From: Paenibacillus mellifer
GTDB lineage: Bacteria; Bacillota; Bacilli; Paenibacillales; Paenibacillaceae
DNA: 64,000 nucleotides
NCBI RefSeq assembly: GCF_023195895.1
Contig: NZ_JALPRK010000002.1
Span: 124,001 to 188,000 of the forward strand
Reading direction: 5' to 3'
Shown here: positions 39,174 through 47,899 of the stretch, in pieces
How the letters are laid out: every line of letters begins with the position of its first letter
Position numbering within the stretch: position 1 is the first letter of the stretch
The notes under the pieces: model-generated
Database searches by the model: none
The model's input: the letters and a program-made list of their open reading frames with translations, nothing else
Told to the model about the DNA's origin: nothing
Position numbers and translations under genes: made by a program

Positions 39174-41084
39174 ATGGCTGTGCTGCTTTCGCAAATACAT
39201 GAGCCTGCCGATCTAAAAAACTTGTCCCTGGAGCAATTGACGCCGCTCGCTGAGGAAATCCGCCAGTTCTTGATCGAGAAGCTGTCGGTGACCGGCGGGC
39301 ATTTGGCTTCGAATTTGGGCGTGGTGGAATTGACGATCGCCCTGCATTATTGCTACAACAGTCCGCAGGATAAATTCATTTTCGACGTAGGCCATCAGGC
39401 TTATGTCCATAAAATATTGACGGGGCGGATGGACCAGTTCGACACGCTTCGCAAACATCAAGGGTTATGTGGGTTTGTGAAGCGGAGTGAGAGCGAGCAT
39501 GATGTGTGGGAGGCAGGGCACAGCAGCACCTCGCTTTCAGCGGCCATGGGGATGGCGCTGGCTCGGGACTTGAAGGGCGAATCGAACCGGGTGGTTGCGA
39601 TCATCGGCGATGGCGCGCTGACCGGCGGAATGGCGTTTGAAGCGCTGAATCATATCGGACATGAGAAGAAGGACCTGATGGTCATCCTGAACGACAACGA
39701 AATGTCGATCGCGCCGAATGTTGGGGCCATGCACAATTACTTGACCAAGATCCGTTCCGACCGCAATTACCTGCGGGCTAAGGATGAAGTCGAGCAGTTG
39801 CTGAAGAAAATCCCGGCTATTGGTGGTAAAGTAGCTAAAACCGTAGAACGAGTCAAAGATAGCCTCAAGTATTTGATGGTTTCCGGCGTCTTATTCGAAG
39901 AGCTGGGCTTCAAATACCTGGGACCGGTGGATGGTCATGATTTACCGGGTCTAATCGACTCCTTCAAGCAGGCGAACAATGTAAGCGGGCCGGTGTTGGT
40001 GCATGTTCTAACGACCAAGGGTAAAGGATACACGCCGGCGGAGCAGGATTCGCATAAATGGCATGGGATCACGCCATACAAAATCGAATCCGGTCAGTTG
40101 CTCAAGGCGGTCGGCAATCCGATGTATACCGAGGTGTTCGGGCAGACGCTAATCGAGTTAGCCGAACAGGACGAACGTATCGTGGCCGTGACACCGGCGA
40201 TGCCGGGCGGTTCCGGCTTAGTGAAATTTGGGGAACGTTTCCCCGGTCGCATGATTGACGTCGGCATCGCTGAGCAGCATGCTGCCACGATGTGCGCCGC
40301 GATGGCGATGGAAGGCCTAAAGCCGATATACGCAGTGTATTCCACGTTCATGCAGCGAGCTTACGATCAGATCGTGCATGATATTTGCCGCCATAACGCC
40401 AACGTGATGTTCGCTATCGATCGGGCCGGATTTGTTGGCGCCGACGGAGAGACCCACCAAGGGGTTTACGATATCGCTTTTATGCGGCATATCCCAAATA
40501 TCGTATTAATGATGCCAAAGGACGAGAATGAATTGCGCCATATGATGAAGACGGCGCTTGAATATAATGACGGTCCGATCGCTTACCGCTATCCGCGGAT
40601 CAACGTGCCTGGGGTTCCGCTGGACCAAGAGCTGACGCCGATTCCGATCGGAACTTGGGAGCAGCTGCGCGAAGGCGACAGTCTGACGCTTGTGGCGGTT
40701 GGTCCGATGGTGCAGGTCGCGGAGGAAGCCGCGGAATTGCTGAAGCGGGAAGGTGTTTCGGCCGCGGTCGTAAACGCCAGATTCCTGAAACCGCTCGACG
40801 GAGAAATGTTGGGTAAGCTTGCGCAAGGCAGCGGAACGATCCTCGTGCTTGAAGAGGCATCGCAGGCCGGAAGCTTGGGCAGCGCTATTTTAGAGTTCTA
40901 CGCAGAGCAGGGAATTAGCGGACTGGACATTCATCTGATGGGCATTCCGGATCGGTTCATCGAGCATGGCAGCATTAAGGAGCAATTGGAAGAAGTCGGC
41001 TTAACGGTCGATCATGTTGTGCGAGAAGTACAGAAATTGCGGAGCGGTCAACATTTGACATTGGGCAAAAAAGTAAATTATTGA
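39174..41084 (+). CDS. dxs: 1-deoxy-D-xylulose-5-phosphate synthase
   Basis: This 636-residue thiamine-diphosphate enzyme condenses pyruvate with glyceraldehyde-3-phosphate, the entry to the MEP isoprenoid route. The TPP-binding motif [15 protein letters not shown] starts near residue 145. The transketolase-like segments [26 protein letters not shown] and the C-terminal domain are complete. ATG 39174 is six bases before an alternative GTG. It has its own promoter and hairpin leader. Confidence 0.97.
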   Translation: MAVLLSQIHEPADLKNLSLEQLTPLAEEIRQFLIEKLSVTGGHLASNLGVVELTIALHYCYNSPQDKFIFDVGHQAYVHKILTGRMDQFDTLRKHQGLCGFVKRSESEHDVWEAGHSSTSLSAAMGMALARDLKGESNRVVAIIGDGALTGGMAFEALNHIGHEKKDLMVILNDNEMSIAPNVGAMHNYLTKIRSDRNYLRAKDEVEQLLKKIPAIGGKVAKTVERVKDSLKYLMVSGVLFEELGFKYLGPVDGHDLPGLIDSFKQANNVSGPVLVHVLTTKGKGYTPAEQDSHKWHGITPYKIESGQLLKAVGNPMYTEVFGQTLIELAEQDERIVAVTPAMPGGSGLVKFGERFPGRMIDVGIAEQHAATMCAAMAMEGLKPIYAVYSTFMQRAYDQIVHDICRHNANVMFAIDRAGFVGADGETHQGVYDIAFMRHIPNIVLMMPKDENELRHMMKTALEYNDGPIAYRYPRINVPGVPLDQELTPIPIGTWEQLREGDSLTLVAVGPMVQVAEEAAELLKREGVSAAVVNARFLKPLDGEMLGKLAQGSGTILVLEEASQAGSLGSAILEFYAEQGISGLDIHLMGIPDRFIEHGSIKEQLEEVGLTVDHVVREVQKLRSGQHLTLGKKVNY

Positions 41085-41096
41085 CGGGAGATTGGC

Positions 41097-41954
41097 ATGT
41101 CGGTTTCCAAGGAACGCATAGACGTCCTGCTCGTGGAGCAGGGATATTTCGATAGCAGGGAGAAAGCGAAAGCCGCGATTATGGCGGGGCTAGTGTTCGG
41201 CGGGCAAGAACGGATCGAGAAGGCCGGAACGAAAATTCCGCGCGATACTGCGTTGTCCGTCAAAGGGGCAATCCACCCTTATGTGAGCCGAGGTGGACTG
41301 AAGCTGGAGAAAGCGATCAAGCGGTTTAACCTCGATCTGACAGGACGAACAATGCTGGATATCGGCTCCTCCACCGGCGGGTTTACCGATTGCGCCTTGC
41401 AGCATGGTGCCGAATATGTCTATGCCATTGATGTCGGTTATAATCAGCTGGATTGGTCGCTGCGTAACGATCCGCGCGTGAACGTCAAGGAGCGCACCAA
41501 CTTCCGGTATATGACGCCGGAGGATTTGGAGGGTCCAAAACCTGACTTCGCCAGCATCGATGTTTCTTTTATCTCGCTCAAAATCATTTTACCGCCGCTT
41601 CTCGCGCTGTTGGAACGGCCGGCGGATATCGCTGCGCTGATTAAGCCGCAGTTCGAGGCAGGCCGGGAGAAGGTTGGCAAATCAGGGGTCGTCCGGGATC
41701 CCAAGGTGCATCAGGAAGTGCTGGAGACAGTACTGGGGTTTGCGGTGGAACAAGGCTACGAGGTGGCCGGGTTAACTTTCTCCCCAATTACCGGCGGAGA
41801 GGGCAATATCGAATTCCTAGCTCATTTAAGGCTGAAGGAAACCGCAAGGCGCGCAGGGGAACTAGGGGACGATCGATTCGCTCCGATCCGCGAATGGGCG
41901 GCGAGCGTAGTCCAAGAAGCCTCTAACACCTTTACGGGGGGCCCATCCAAGTGA
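41097..41954 (+). CDS. TlyA family rRNA 2'-O-methyltransferase (YqxC-like)
   Basis: A 285-residue protein with an N-terminal S4 RNA-binding domain (about 6-65, ERIDVLLVEQGYFDSREKAK) and an FtsJ-like methyltransferase domain. The SAM motif is MLDIGSSTGGFTDCALQHGA and a catalytic lysine lies in ALIKPQFEAGREK. Mycobacterial TlyA methylates 16S and 23S rRNA; the older name hemolysin A is misleading. It starts 12 nt after dxs, and a terminator stem overlaps its stop codon. Confidence 0.94.
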   Translation: MSVSKERIDVLLVEQGYFDSREKAKAAIMAGLVFGGQERIEKAGTKIPRDTALSVKGAIHPYVSRGGLKLEKAIKRFNLDLTGRTMLDIGSSTGGFTDCALQHGAEYVYAIDVGYNQLDWSLRNDPRVNVKERTNFRYMTPEDLEGPKPDFASIDVSFISLKIILPPLLALLERPADIAALIKPQFEAGREKVGKSGVVRDPKVHQEVLETVLGFAVEQGYEVAGLTFSPITGGEGNIEFLAHLRLKETARRAGELGDDRFAPIREWAASVVQEASNTFTGGPSK

Positions 41955-41966
41955 TGGGTCTTTTTT
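41940..41966 (+). terminator. Terminator overlapping the tlyA stop codon
   Basis: GGCCCATC pairs with GATGGGTC (one G-U) around a 5-nt loop, followed by six T. The stop codon (41952-41954) falls at the loop edge and second arm, so translating ribosomes must clear the stem. Confidence 0.88.
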
Positions 41967-41978
41967 GCGTGTTTACGC

Positions 41979-42007
41979 TTGCCAATCGAACGCCTGTTCC
42001 CTATAAT
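41979..42007 (+). promoter_or_regulatory. SigA promoter of the 42112-argR-recN unit
   Basis: TTGCCA (41979-41984) and TATAAT (42002-42007) have a 17-nt spacer. Confidence 0.8.
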
Positions 42008-42111
42008 GGAATCAAAACCGTGATTTTGTCCTTATTCTCCTCAACATTTTGTTATGCGCCTGACAGGAGCTGACCACGGCCGCGTCGAAATAGTGGTTGA
42101 GGTGATAATCG

Positions 42112-42591
42112 GTGGGTGCATACTCGGACGGTCTTCTGATGGTTGTGATCGCGGGAATTGGCGGTTATTTGCTATATCGCGGCTTTCGTTCCTGGGTCCG
42201 CAAGCCTTTTTCTTTAAGATCTGGCATCGGATTTGAAATGAATGAGGAGATTCTAGAGCATCCTGCCGTGGACCTGCTGGAGCAAGCGGGTTACGAGGTC
42301 ATCAGTGATAAATTGAAGGTGCCGCTTACCTTTCGCGTAGACGGCGAACTCCTGCACAGCCGTCTGTTTATCGACTATATTGTGGTCAAGAACGGGGAAT
42401 TCTATCTGGTAAGAACCGCGCGGGAACGCCTGCCGATGGAATGGACAGGCAGCGGCTTGCGCCGGGATTTGCTCCCGTTCCTGCTGCTTTATCCGGAATG
42501 TGCCGGCGTGTTGTACGTGGATCCAGATCAAGGAGAGCTCAAAGAAATCTCCTTAACAACAGACGAAGACGAAGAAGATGAATCCGCCTGA
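42112..42591 (+). CDS. Uncharacterised membrane-anchored protein preceding argR
   Basis: A 159-residue protein with one N-terminal membrane helix (about 6-24) and a soluble domain. The domain has LEQAGYEVISDKLKVPLTF, then SRLFIDYIVVKNGEFYLVRTARER, and ends in a strongly acidic tail. The strand-loop-strand pattern with D and R/K residues is reminiscent of restriction-endonuclease-like folds, but no catalytic set can be assigned. The start is GTG 42112 with TTGAGGTG upstream. It is co-directional with argR (33 bp). Confidence 0.7.
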   Translation: MGAYSDGLLMVVIAGIGGYLLYRGFRSWVRKPFSLRSGIGFEMNEEILEHPAVDLLEQAGYEVISDKLKVPLTFRVDGELLHSRLFIDYIVVKNGEFYLVRTARERLPMEWTGSGLRRDLLPFLLLYPECAGVLYVDPDQGELKEISLTTDEDEEDESA

Positions 42592-42624
42592 ATTGAATGG
42601 AGCATCAGGCGAATGGAGGACAGA

Positions 42625-43074
42625 ATGAAAGGGCATAGACATATCAAAATTCGAGAAATTATTACGGCAAGAGAAATTGAAACCCAGGATGAATTGGTGG
42701 AAACGCTGCGCGAGGCGGGGTATCAAGTCACCCAAGCCACGGTCTCCCGTGACATCAAGGAACTGATGTTGATTAAGGTGCCAACCGACGATGGCAGGTA
42801 TAAGTATTCCATGCCGACGGCTCAGCGCTATAACCCGGTTCAGAAGCTTCAGCGGGCGTTAGTCGACAGCTTCGTTCACATTGACCATACCGGCAATCTG
42901 GTCGTTATGAAATGCCTTCCGGGTACAGCAAATTCGGTTGCTGTGCTGTTGGATAACATGGAATGGCCTGATTTGCTGGGCACGATCTGTGGAGACGACA
43001 CGATATTGCTGATCTGCCGCAACGAGGATTATAGCCGGTTTCTGATCGAACAAATCATGGGATACATATCTTAA
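42625..43074 (+). CDS. argR: Arginine repressor ArgR/AhrC
   Basis: This 149-residue hexameric repressor/activator of arginine metabolism has the same length as Bacillus AhrC. The N-terminal winged helix has IKIREIITAREIETQDELV and QVTQATVSRDIKEL. The arginine-binding C-domain has GTANSVAVLLDN and TICGDDTILLICR. ATG 42625 has GGAGG. RecN follows after 32 bp, a conserved order. Confidence 0.97.
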   Translation: MKGHRHIKIREIITAREIETQDELVETLREAGYQVTQATVSRDIKELMLIKVPTDDGRYKYSMPTAQRYNPVQKLQRALVDSFVHIDHTGNLVVMKCLPGTANSVAVLLDNMEWPDLLGTICGDDTILLICRNEDYSRFLIEQIMGYIS

Positions 43075-43106
43075 TTGAGTTTGGAGTAGGGGAAGGAGTG
43101 CCGTGC

Positions 43107-44846
43107 ATGTTGGTTCATTTATCCATTCGTAATCTGGCGGTCGTTGAAGCGGTGGATGTTTCGTTTGGTTCCGGCTTTCATGTTCTTACCGGGGAGACTG
43201 GCGCAGGCAAATCGATTATTATCGATGCGCTGGGCTTGATTGCCGGAGGGCGGGGTTCGGCGGATTTAATCCGTTATGGCTGTGACAAAGCCGAGATGGA
43301 GGCCTCTTTCGATCTGCCGACAGGGCATCCGGTTTGGACCACCATGGATGGATTAGGGATTGCCGGGGATCCCGGCGAGCTTCTGATTATTCGCCGCGAA
43401 ATCAGCGTCCAAGGCAAGAGCTCGGCCCGCATCAACGGTCAACTGGTCAATTTATCGATGCTGCGCGAGGTTGGGGATGAGTTAATCAATTTGCATGGAC
43501 AACACGAGCACCAAACTCTGCTTAGGCCGGAACGTCATTTGGAGCTGCTGGATGCTTTCGGGGCCGAATCGATTGATCCGGTGAAGGCGGCTTATCAGGC
43601 GACCTACGCTGAATTTGTTAGAATTGACAAAGAATATAACGAGTTGCGCAATACGAGCCAACAGGCTTTGCAGATGCTCGATTTATACCGTTTTCAGCTT
43701 GGTGAAATATCGGCAGCCGAGTTAAAACCAGGTGAAGATGAATTACTCGCGGAGGAAAAGGTCAAGCTATCCCATAGCGAGAAAATGATGGAGTCCATCT
43801 CGAAAGCCTACGGCTCGCTGTATGGTCCCCAAGGACTTGATGCGATCGCGAAGGCGGTATCCAAACTAAGCGAAGTGGCCGCATATGACACCAAAGGGAT
43901 TTCTCCTCTCCTGGAGCAACTTCAGTCTGCTTATTATCAACTGGAGGATGCGTCCTTCAGCTTGCGGGATTATCGCGAACGGATTGAGTTTAATCCGGAG
44001 CGGCTGGAGGAAGTGGAGGAGCGCCTAGACTTGATCTCTACCCTGCGTCGCAAATACGGCGATGACATCCAGGGTATCCTCACTTATTATGAGAAAATCC
44101 GACTGGAAGTCGATGCTTTGGAAAATAAGGATGAACGCCTGGAGCAGCTTCAAGCGGAGCGCGAGAAGCTGACTACACGACTGATGGAACAAGCCTTTAA
44201 GCTGAGTGCGGTGCGGCGTCAGATGGCCGATGAGCTCGCCGCTCAGATCGAGATCGAGCTCAAAGATCTGCAAATGGGACGGACTTCCCTGCAAGTGAAG
44301 TTGTCTGTGATGGAGGACGCTCACGGATTGGAGTGGGAAGGTAAGAAAATTCGCCCCGGGAAGCAGGGCATCGACAATGCCGAATTCCTGATCTCCCCGA
44401 ACCCGGGGGAACCGCTTCGGCCGCTGAGCAAAATTGCATCCGGTGGGGAATTGTCGCGAATGATGCTGGCGCTCAAGAGTATCTTTGCCCGGCATGAGCA
44501 AGTCCCTGTATTGATCTTCGACGAAGTGGATACCGGGGTCAGCGGACGGGCAGCTCAGTCGATCGCCGATAAATTATCGCGTTTGTCTGCGATGTGTCAA
44601 GTGTTCGCCATTACTCACCTTCCGCAGGTGGCCTGTATGGCCGATCGGCAGTATTTGATCGAGAAAGTCGTAGAAGAAGGCCGTACGATGACCCACGTGG
44701 AACCGCTAGATGAATCAGGACGAGTTAATGAATTGGCCCGCATGCTCGGCGGGGTGGAAATCACGGAGAAGACGCAGCATCATGCCCATGAAATGCTGAA
44801 GCTGGCACAGGCACAAAAGGATGTTTTATTAAGTCCGGCACAATGA
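43107..44846 (+). CDS. recN: DNA repair protein RecN
   Basis: A 579-residue SMC-like ATPase recruited to double-strand breaks. Walker A is GETGAGKS (29-36), the central region (about 160-370) is a coiled coil, and the C-terminal half has KIASGGELSRMMLALK (signature) and VLIFDEVDTGVSG (Walker B). ATG 43107 is eight bases after AAGGAG; GTG 43098 lies inside that site. Confidence 0.97.
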   Translation: MLVHLSIRNLAVVEAVDVSFGSGFHVLTGETGAGKSIIIDALGLIAGGRGSADLIRYGCDKAEMEASFDLPTGHPVWTTMDGLGIAGDPGELLIIRREISVQGKSSARINGQLVNLSMLREVGDELINLHGQHEHQTLLRPERHLELLDAFGAESIDPVKAAYQATYAEFVRIDKEYNELRNTSQQALQMLDLYRFQLGEISAAELKPGEDELLAEEKVKLSHSEKMMESISKAYGSLYGPQGLDAIAKAVSKLSEVAAYDTKGISPLLEQLQSAYYQLEDASFSLRDYRERIEFNPERLEEVEERLDLISTLRRKYGDDIQGILTYYEKIRLEVDALENKDERLEQLQAEREKLTTRLMEQAFKLSAVRRQMADELAAQIEIELKDLQMGRTSLQVKLSVMEDAHGLEWEGKKIRPGKQGIDNAEFLISPNPGEPLRPLSKIASGGELSRMMLALKSIFARHEQVPVLIFDEVDTGVSGRAAQSIADKLSRLSAMCQVFAITHLPQVACMADRQYLIEKVVEEGRTMTHVEPLDESGRVNELARMLGGVEITEKTQHHAHEMLKLAQAQKDVLLSPAQ

Positions 44847-44945
44847 TTGACAGTAATAAAACACCTGACCCGGGGTATCTTATAGGTACGCAATTGGCGA
44901 CCACCTTTTCGTCAAGCGAAAGAAGCTAAGGGAGCGTGACAGCCA

Positions 44946-46277
44946 TTGAACCCGAACCTCAGGAATAGAATGCTCGGTCTTTTTCTTGCCTTCTTCTTTT
45001 GTTTCCTCGGCACGTCAGCCGCTGAAGGGCGGCTTCCTGTTTTGCCGGACGAGTTACGCCTGTTTCAAGGTCAGGGAACGCAAATATCATTAGCACTGCC
45101 TGTACAGGCCGAAGTCAGTGTGGATCGGCCCGATGTTGTGATGTTGAACGGGCAGGCCAACCCATCCATGAAAGTATCATTGGGAAATCCGCTCAAGCTT
45201 TCGTCGCTTCGGAGTGGAGAAGCCAACCTCCGCATGAAATTATTCGGTCAAATTCCTCTGAAGACCGTTAAGGTCAATGTGATTCCGGACCTCAAAGTTA
45301 TTCCCGGCGGACAAACCATCGGTGTGAAGGTCAAATCCGCCGGGATCCTAGTGGTCGGCCATCACCAGGTCGTCACTGATACCGGCAAGGTATCTCCCGG
45401 CGAAGCCGCGGGAATTCAAGCTGGTGATTTGATCACCCACATTAACGGCACGAAGCTGCAGGATGTCCGCGAGGTGGCCGATATTGCGGCCGATGCGGGC
45501 AAACACCAACGACCGCTTAAGATCACCTATCAGCGGAATGACAAGGAATTTAACACTTCATTAAGCCCGGCTTACGATCAGCAGGATCGAGCCTGGAGAT
45601 TAGGGCTTTATATCCGTGATTCCGCCGCAGGGGTGGGGACGTTAACCTTCTATGCACCTGACCAAGGAGTGTATGGAGCATTAGGTCACATTATCACGGA
45701 TATGAATACCCAGACACCGATTGTGGTCGGCAGCGGACAGATCTTGCAGTCCAGTGTTACGTCTATCTCCAAGAGCGAAAGCGGAGAACCAGGGGAGAAA
45801 CGCGCTCATTTTCTGAAGGAAGGCAAAACCTTAGGGAATATCGAAAGGAATACGCACTTCGGGATCTTTGGGAAAATGTCGCAAAACCCGGAACATAGCG
45901 TGTATCAGAAACCAATCCCCGTTGCCTTTGCAGAGGAAGTTAAGGAAGGCCCCGCAGAGATTCTAACCGTGGTGGAAGGTCAACGGGTGGAACGATTTAA
46001 GGTTGAAATTGTCCATGTTTCCAAACAGAGCGCTCCGGAAACCAAAGGTCTAGTCATTCGAATTACCGACCCTCGCCTCGTGGACAAAACGGGTGGTATC
46101 GTTCAAGGGATGAGTGGCAGCCCAATCATCCAGAACGGGAAGCTGATTGGAGCGGTCACCCATGTTTTCGTGAACGACCCAAAATCAGGGTATGGCTGCT
46201 TTATCGAATGGATGCTGCAGGATGCCGGGATTCTGCAAAGTAACAGAGGCACACTGCAAAATCTTAAGGCGAGCTAA
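44946..46277 (+). CDS. spoIVB: SpoIVB signalling peptidase
   Basis: A 443-residue serine peptidase secreted from the forespore that cleaves SpoIVFA and so triggers pro-SigK processing. An uncleaved-type signal helix (about 8-27) is followed by a PDZ domain (about 150-225, PGEAAGIQAGDLI). The SA-family catalytic part has H in GALGHIITD and nucleophile S392 in GMSGSPIIQNG. The start is TTG 44946 with GGGAG upstream. It lies between recN and spo0A, as in Bacillus. Confidence 0.95.
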   Translation: MNPNLRNRMLGLFLAFFFCFLGTSAAEGRLPVLPDELRLFQGQGTQISLALPVQAEVSVDRPDVVMLNGQANPSMKVSLGNPLKLSSLRSGEANLRMKLFGQIPLKTVKVNVIPDLKVIPGGQTIGVKVKSAGILVVGHHQVVTDTGKVSPGEAAGIQAGDLITHINGTKLQDVREVADIAADAGKHQRPLKITYQRNDKEFNTSLSPAYDQQDRAWRLGLYIRDSAAGVGTLTFYAPDQGVYGALGHIITDMNTQTPIVVGSGQILQSSVTSISKSESGEPGEKRAHFLKEGKTLGNIERNTHFGIFGKMSQNPEHSVYQKPIPVAFAEEVKEGPAEILTVVEGQRVERFKVEIVHVSKQSAPETKGLVIRITDPRLVDKTGGIVQGMSGSPIIQNGKLIGAVTHVFVNDPKSGYGCFIEWMLQDAGILQSNRGTLQNLKAS

Positions 46278-46299
46278 ACGCTGCCTTAAGATTTTTTTT
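46259..46299 (+). terminator. Terminator overlapping the spoIVB stop codon
   Basis: A perfect 12-bp stem (AAATCTTAAGGC/GCCTTAAGATTT) is followed by a T run. The stop codon lies in the 12-nt loop, so the left arm encodes the last residues. Confidence 0.93.
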
Positions 46300-46350
46300 A
46301 TCCTGAGGTATCCTCAGATCGACAAACCCTTCATGGATTCTGTATGCATT

Positions 46351-46357
46351 TGTCGAA
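46351..46357 (+). promoter_or_regulatory. 0A box (upstream)
   Basis: TGTCGAA is the exact Spo0A-binding heptamer. A weaker inverted match (TGTCGA on the other strand) lies at 46319-46324. Confidence 0.6.
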
Positions 46358-46436
46358 TGAATCCGAACCGAATCACATTGTGTAAATAAATATTTTATTA
46401 TAGCTCAAGCCTGTAAAAAAATAAATAAAAATAATT

Positions 46437-46443
46437 TTCGACA
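46437..46443 (-). promoter_or_regulatory. 0A box, inverted
   Basis: TTCGACA is TGTCGAA on the minus strand, with the extended form TGTCGAAAA. It abuts the SigH -35 element of spo0A. Confidence 0.75.
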
Positions 46444-46472
46444 GAAGGAATTTACTTTTGCGTGTCGAATCC
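46444..46472 (+). promoter_or_regulatory. SigH promoter of spo0A with overlapping 0A box
   Basis: GAAGGAATT (46444-46452) matches the SigH -35 RnAGGAwww, and GTCGAAT (46464-46470) matches the -10 RnnGAAT after 11 nt. TGTCGAA at 46463-46469, a third 0A box, overlaps the -10. This agrees with the Ps promoter of Bacillus spo0A. Confidence 0.8.
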
Positions 46473-46535
46473 TTATTCTGGGAAGAGGAGAAATAAATTA
46501 GAACCCATCCATTTACCTGAAGGAGGAAGTAGGCA

Positions 46536-47339
46536 GTGCAGAAAATCGAAGTGTTGTTGGCGGATGATAATCGAGAATTTACGAATTTGCTCGCGGAATA
46601 CATTTCGGAGCAAGACGATATGGTCGTCTCGGGAATCGCTTATAATGGGGAAGAAGTGCTGGAGATGATCGATAATGCAGCAAGAGTACCAGATGTGTTG
46701 ATCCTGGACATTATTATGCCACACCTGGACGGACTCGGCGTACTTGAGCGCATTCGCGACCTCAACTTGACACCGCAGCCCAAAATCATCATGCTGACCG
46801 CTTTTGGTCAAGAGAACATCACGCAGCGTGCCGTTCAGCTTGGCGCTTCTTACTACATCTTGAAACCGTTTGATATGGAAGTCTTGGCAAATCGCATTCG
46901 TCAGCTTGTTGGCGCTCAATCGTTAACAACCAATACGCCGTCGACATCGTTTACGAAATCAAACGTGGTGCCGCTGGGTAAAGGCAAGAACCTCGATGCG
47001 AACATTACTTCGATCATACATGAAATCGGAGTTCCTGCGCATATTAAAGGGTATCAATATCTGCGCGAAGCCATTACAATGGTTTACAATAACATCGAGA
47101 TCTTGGGCGCAATTACGAAGACGTTGTATCCGGCGATCGCGGAGAAGTTCAAAACGACGCCGTCCCGTGTGGAGCGTGCGATTCGTCATGCGATTGAAGT
47201 GGCTTGGACGCGCGGCAACATCGATTCGATCAGCCATTTGTTTGGGTATACGATCAATATCTCCAAATCCAAGCCGACCAACAGCGAATTTATCGCCATG
47301 GTGGCTGATAAGCTGCGGATCGAGCATAAAGTGTCGTGA
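46536..47339 (+). CDS. spo0A: Sporulation master regulator Spo0A
   Basis: A 267-residue response regulator that controls entry into sporulation. The receiver has D10/D11, phospho-acceptor D58 ([12 protein letters not shown]), T88 and K110 (YYILKPF). After a linker, the Spo0A-specific DNA-binding domain (about 150-267) has [17 protein letters not shown] as recognition region. The start is GTG 46536 with GAAGGAGG. It has its own SigH-type promoter with 0A boxes and its own terminator. Confidence 0.99.
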   Translation: MQKIEVLLADDNREFTNLLAEYISEQDDMVVSGIAYNGEEVLEMIDNAARVPDVLILDIIMPHLDGLGVLERIRDLNLTPQPKIIMLTAFGQENITQRAVQLGASYYILKPFDMEVLANRIRQLVGAQSLTTNTPSTSFTKSNVVPLGKGKNLDANITSIIHEIGVPAHIKGYQYLREAITMVYNNIEILGAITKTLYPAIAEKFKTTPSRVERAIRHAIEVAWTRGNIDSISHLFGYTINISKSKPTNSEFIAMVADKLRIEHKVS

Positions 47340-47430
47340 AAGTCTGAGGAAACGAATGAACGTGATAACGACTAGTGATTCTATAACGGTGGTCGTTCAC
47401 TTGCGTAGTTATACAGATGGGAATGAAAGG

Positions 47431-47471
47431 CGGTCACTCTCGGTGTACACCGGGATGCGGCCGTTTTTTAT
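47431..47471 (+). terminator. Terminator after spo0A
   Basis: CGGTC..CTCTCGGTG pairs with CACCGGGATG..GGCCG with a mismatch and bulge, then TTTTTTATTTT. Confidence 0.85.
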
Positions 47472-47499
47472 TTTGGAAGGATAAATCTTCATGCGCCAA

Positions 47500-47528
47500 T
47501 TGACAAAACCTGCCTTCAGGATTATTCT
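47500..47528 (+). promoter_or_regulatory. Promoter of the ArsR-CDF operon
   Basis: TTGACA (47500-47505) and TATTCT (47523-47528) are 17 nt apart, directly before the palindromic operator. Confidence 0.75.
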
Positions 47529-47529
47529 G

Positions 47530-47551
47530 TATATGAACATATGCTCATATA
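47530..47551 (+). promoter_or_regulatory. ArsR/SmtB-type operator palindrome
   Basis: A 22-bp inverted repeat from 47530 to 47551, with half-sites TATATGAACAT and ATGCTCATATA and one mismatched pair. It resembles the 12-2-12 operators of CzrA/SmtB repressors and covers the expected transcription start. Confidence 0.8.
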
Positions 47552-47577
47552 CTTGATTTGGAGAGGGGAAACCACCG

Positions 47578-47886
47578 ATGGAGAGAGATGTCCACACCTA
47601 TCTGAGCCCGGATACGCTGGAGAAGGTGTCTACGATTTTCAAGGCATTATCCGATCCAACTCGGATCAAAATTCTTTATTTGCTGTCGGAAGAAGAATGT
47701 TCCGTGACGCATATGTCGGACGTGCTGAATTTGTCACAATCGGCGGTATCCCATCAGCTCAGTCTTCTGCGGAATTTGCGGCTTGTGAAGTTCCGGCGAG
47801 AGGCCAATACGATGTATTACAGCTGTGACGACGAGCATGTCATATCGCTCTTGACCCAGGCGATTCAGCATGCGAAATGCGATTAG
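47578..47886 (+). CDS. ArsR/SmtB family metal-sensing repressor (CzrA-like)
   Basis: A 102-residue winged-helix repressor. The recognition helix is LSQSAVSHQLSLLRNL. At the C-terminal alpha5 helix, D80, H82, H93 and C96 keep the D-x-H-x10-H-x2-H/E spacing of the CzrA zinc/cobalt site, with Cys in place of the last His. It therefore probably senses Zn(II), Co(II) or Cd(II). ATG 47578 has GGAGAGGGG. It overlaps no gene but is tightly linked to the efflux pump (13 bp), and the palindrome upstream suggests autoregulation. Confidence 0.88.
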   Translation: MERDVHTYLSPDTLEKVSTIFKALSDPTRIKILYLLSEEECSVTHMSDVLNLSQSAVSHQLSLLRNLRLVKFRREANTMYYSCDDEHVISLLTQAIQHAKCD

Positions 47887-47899
47887 GGAGGGAGTTTCA

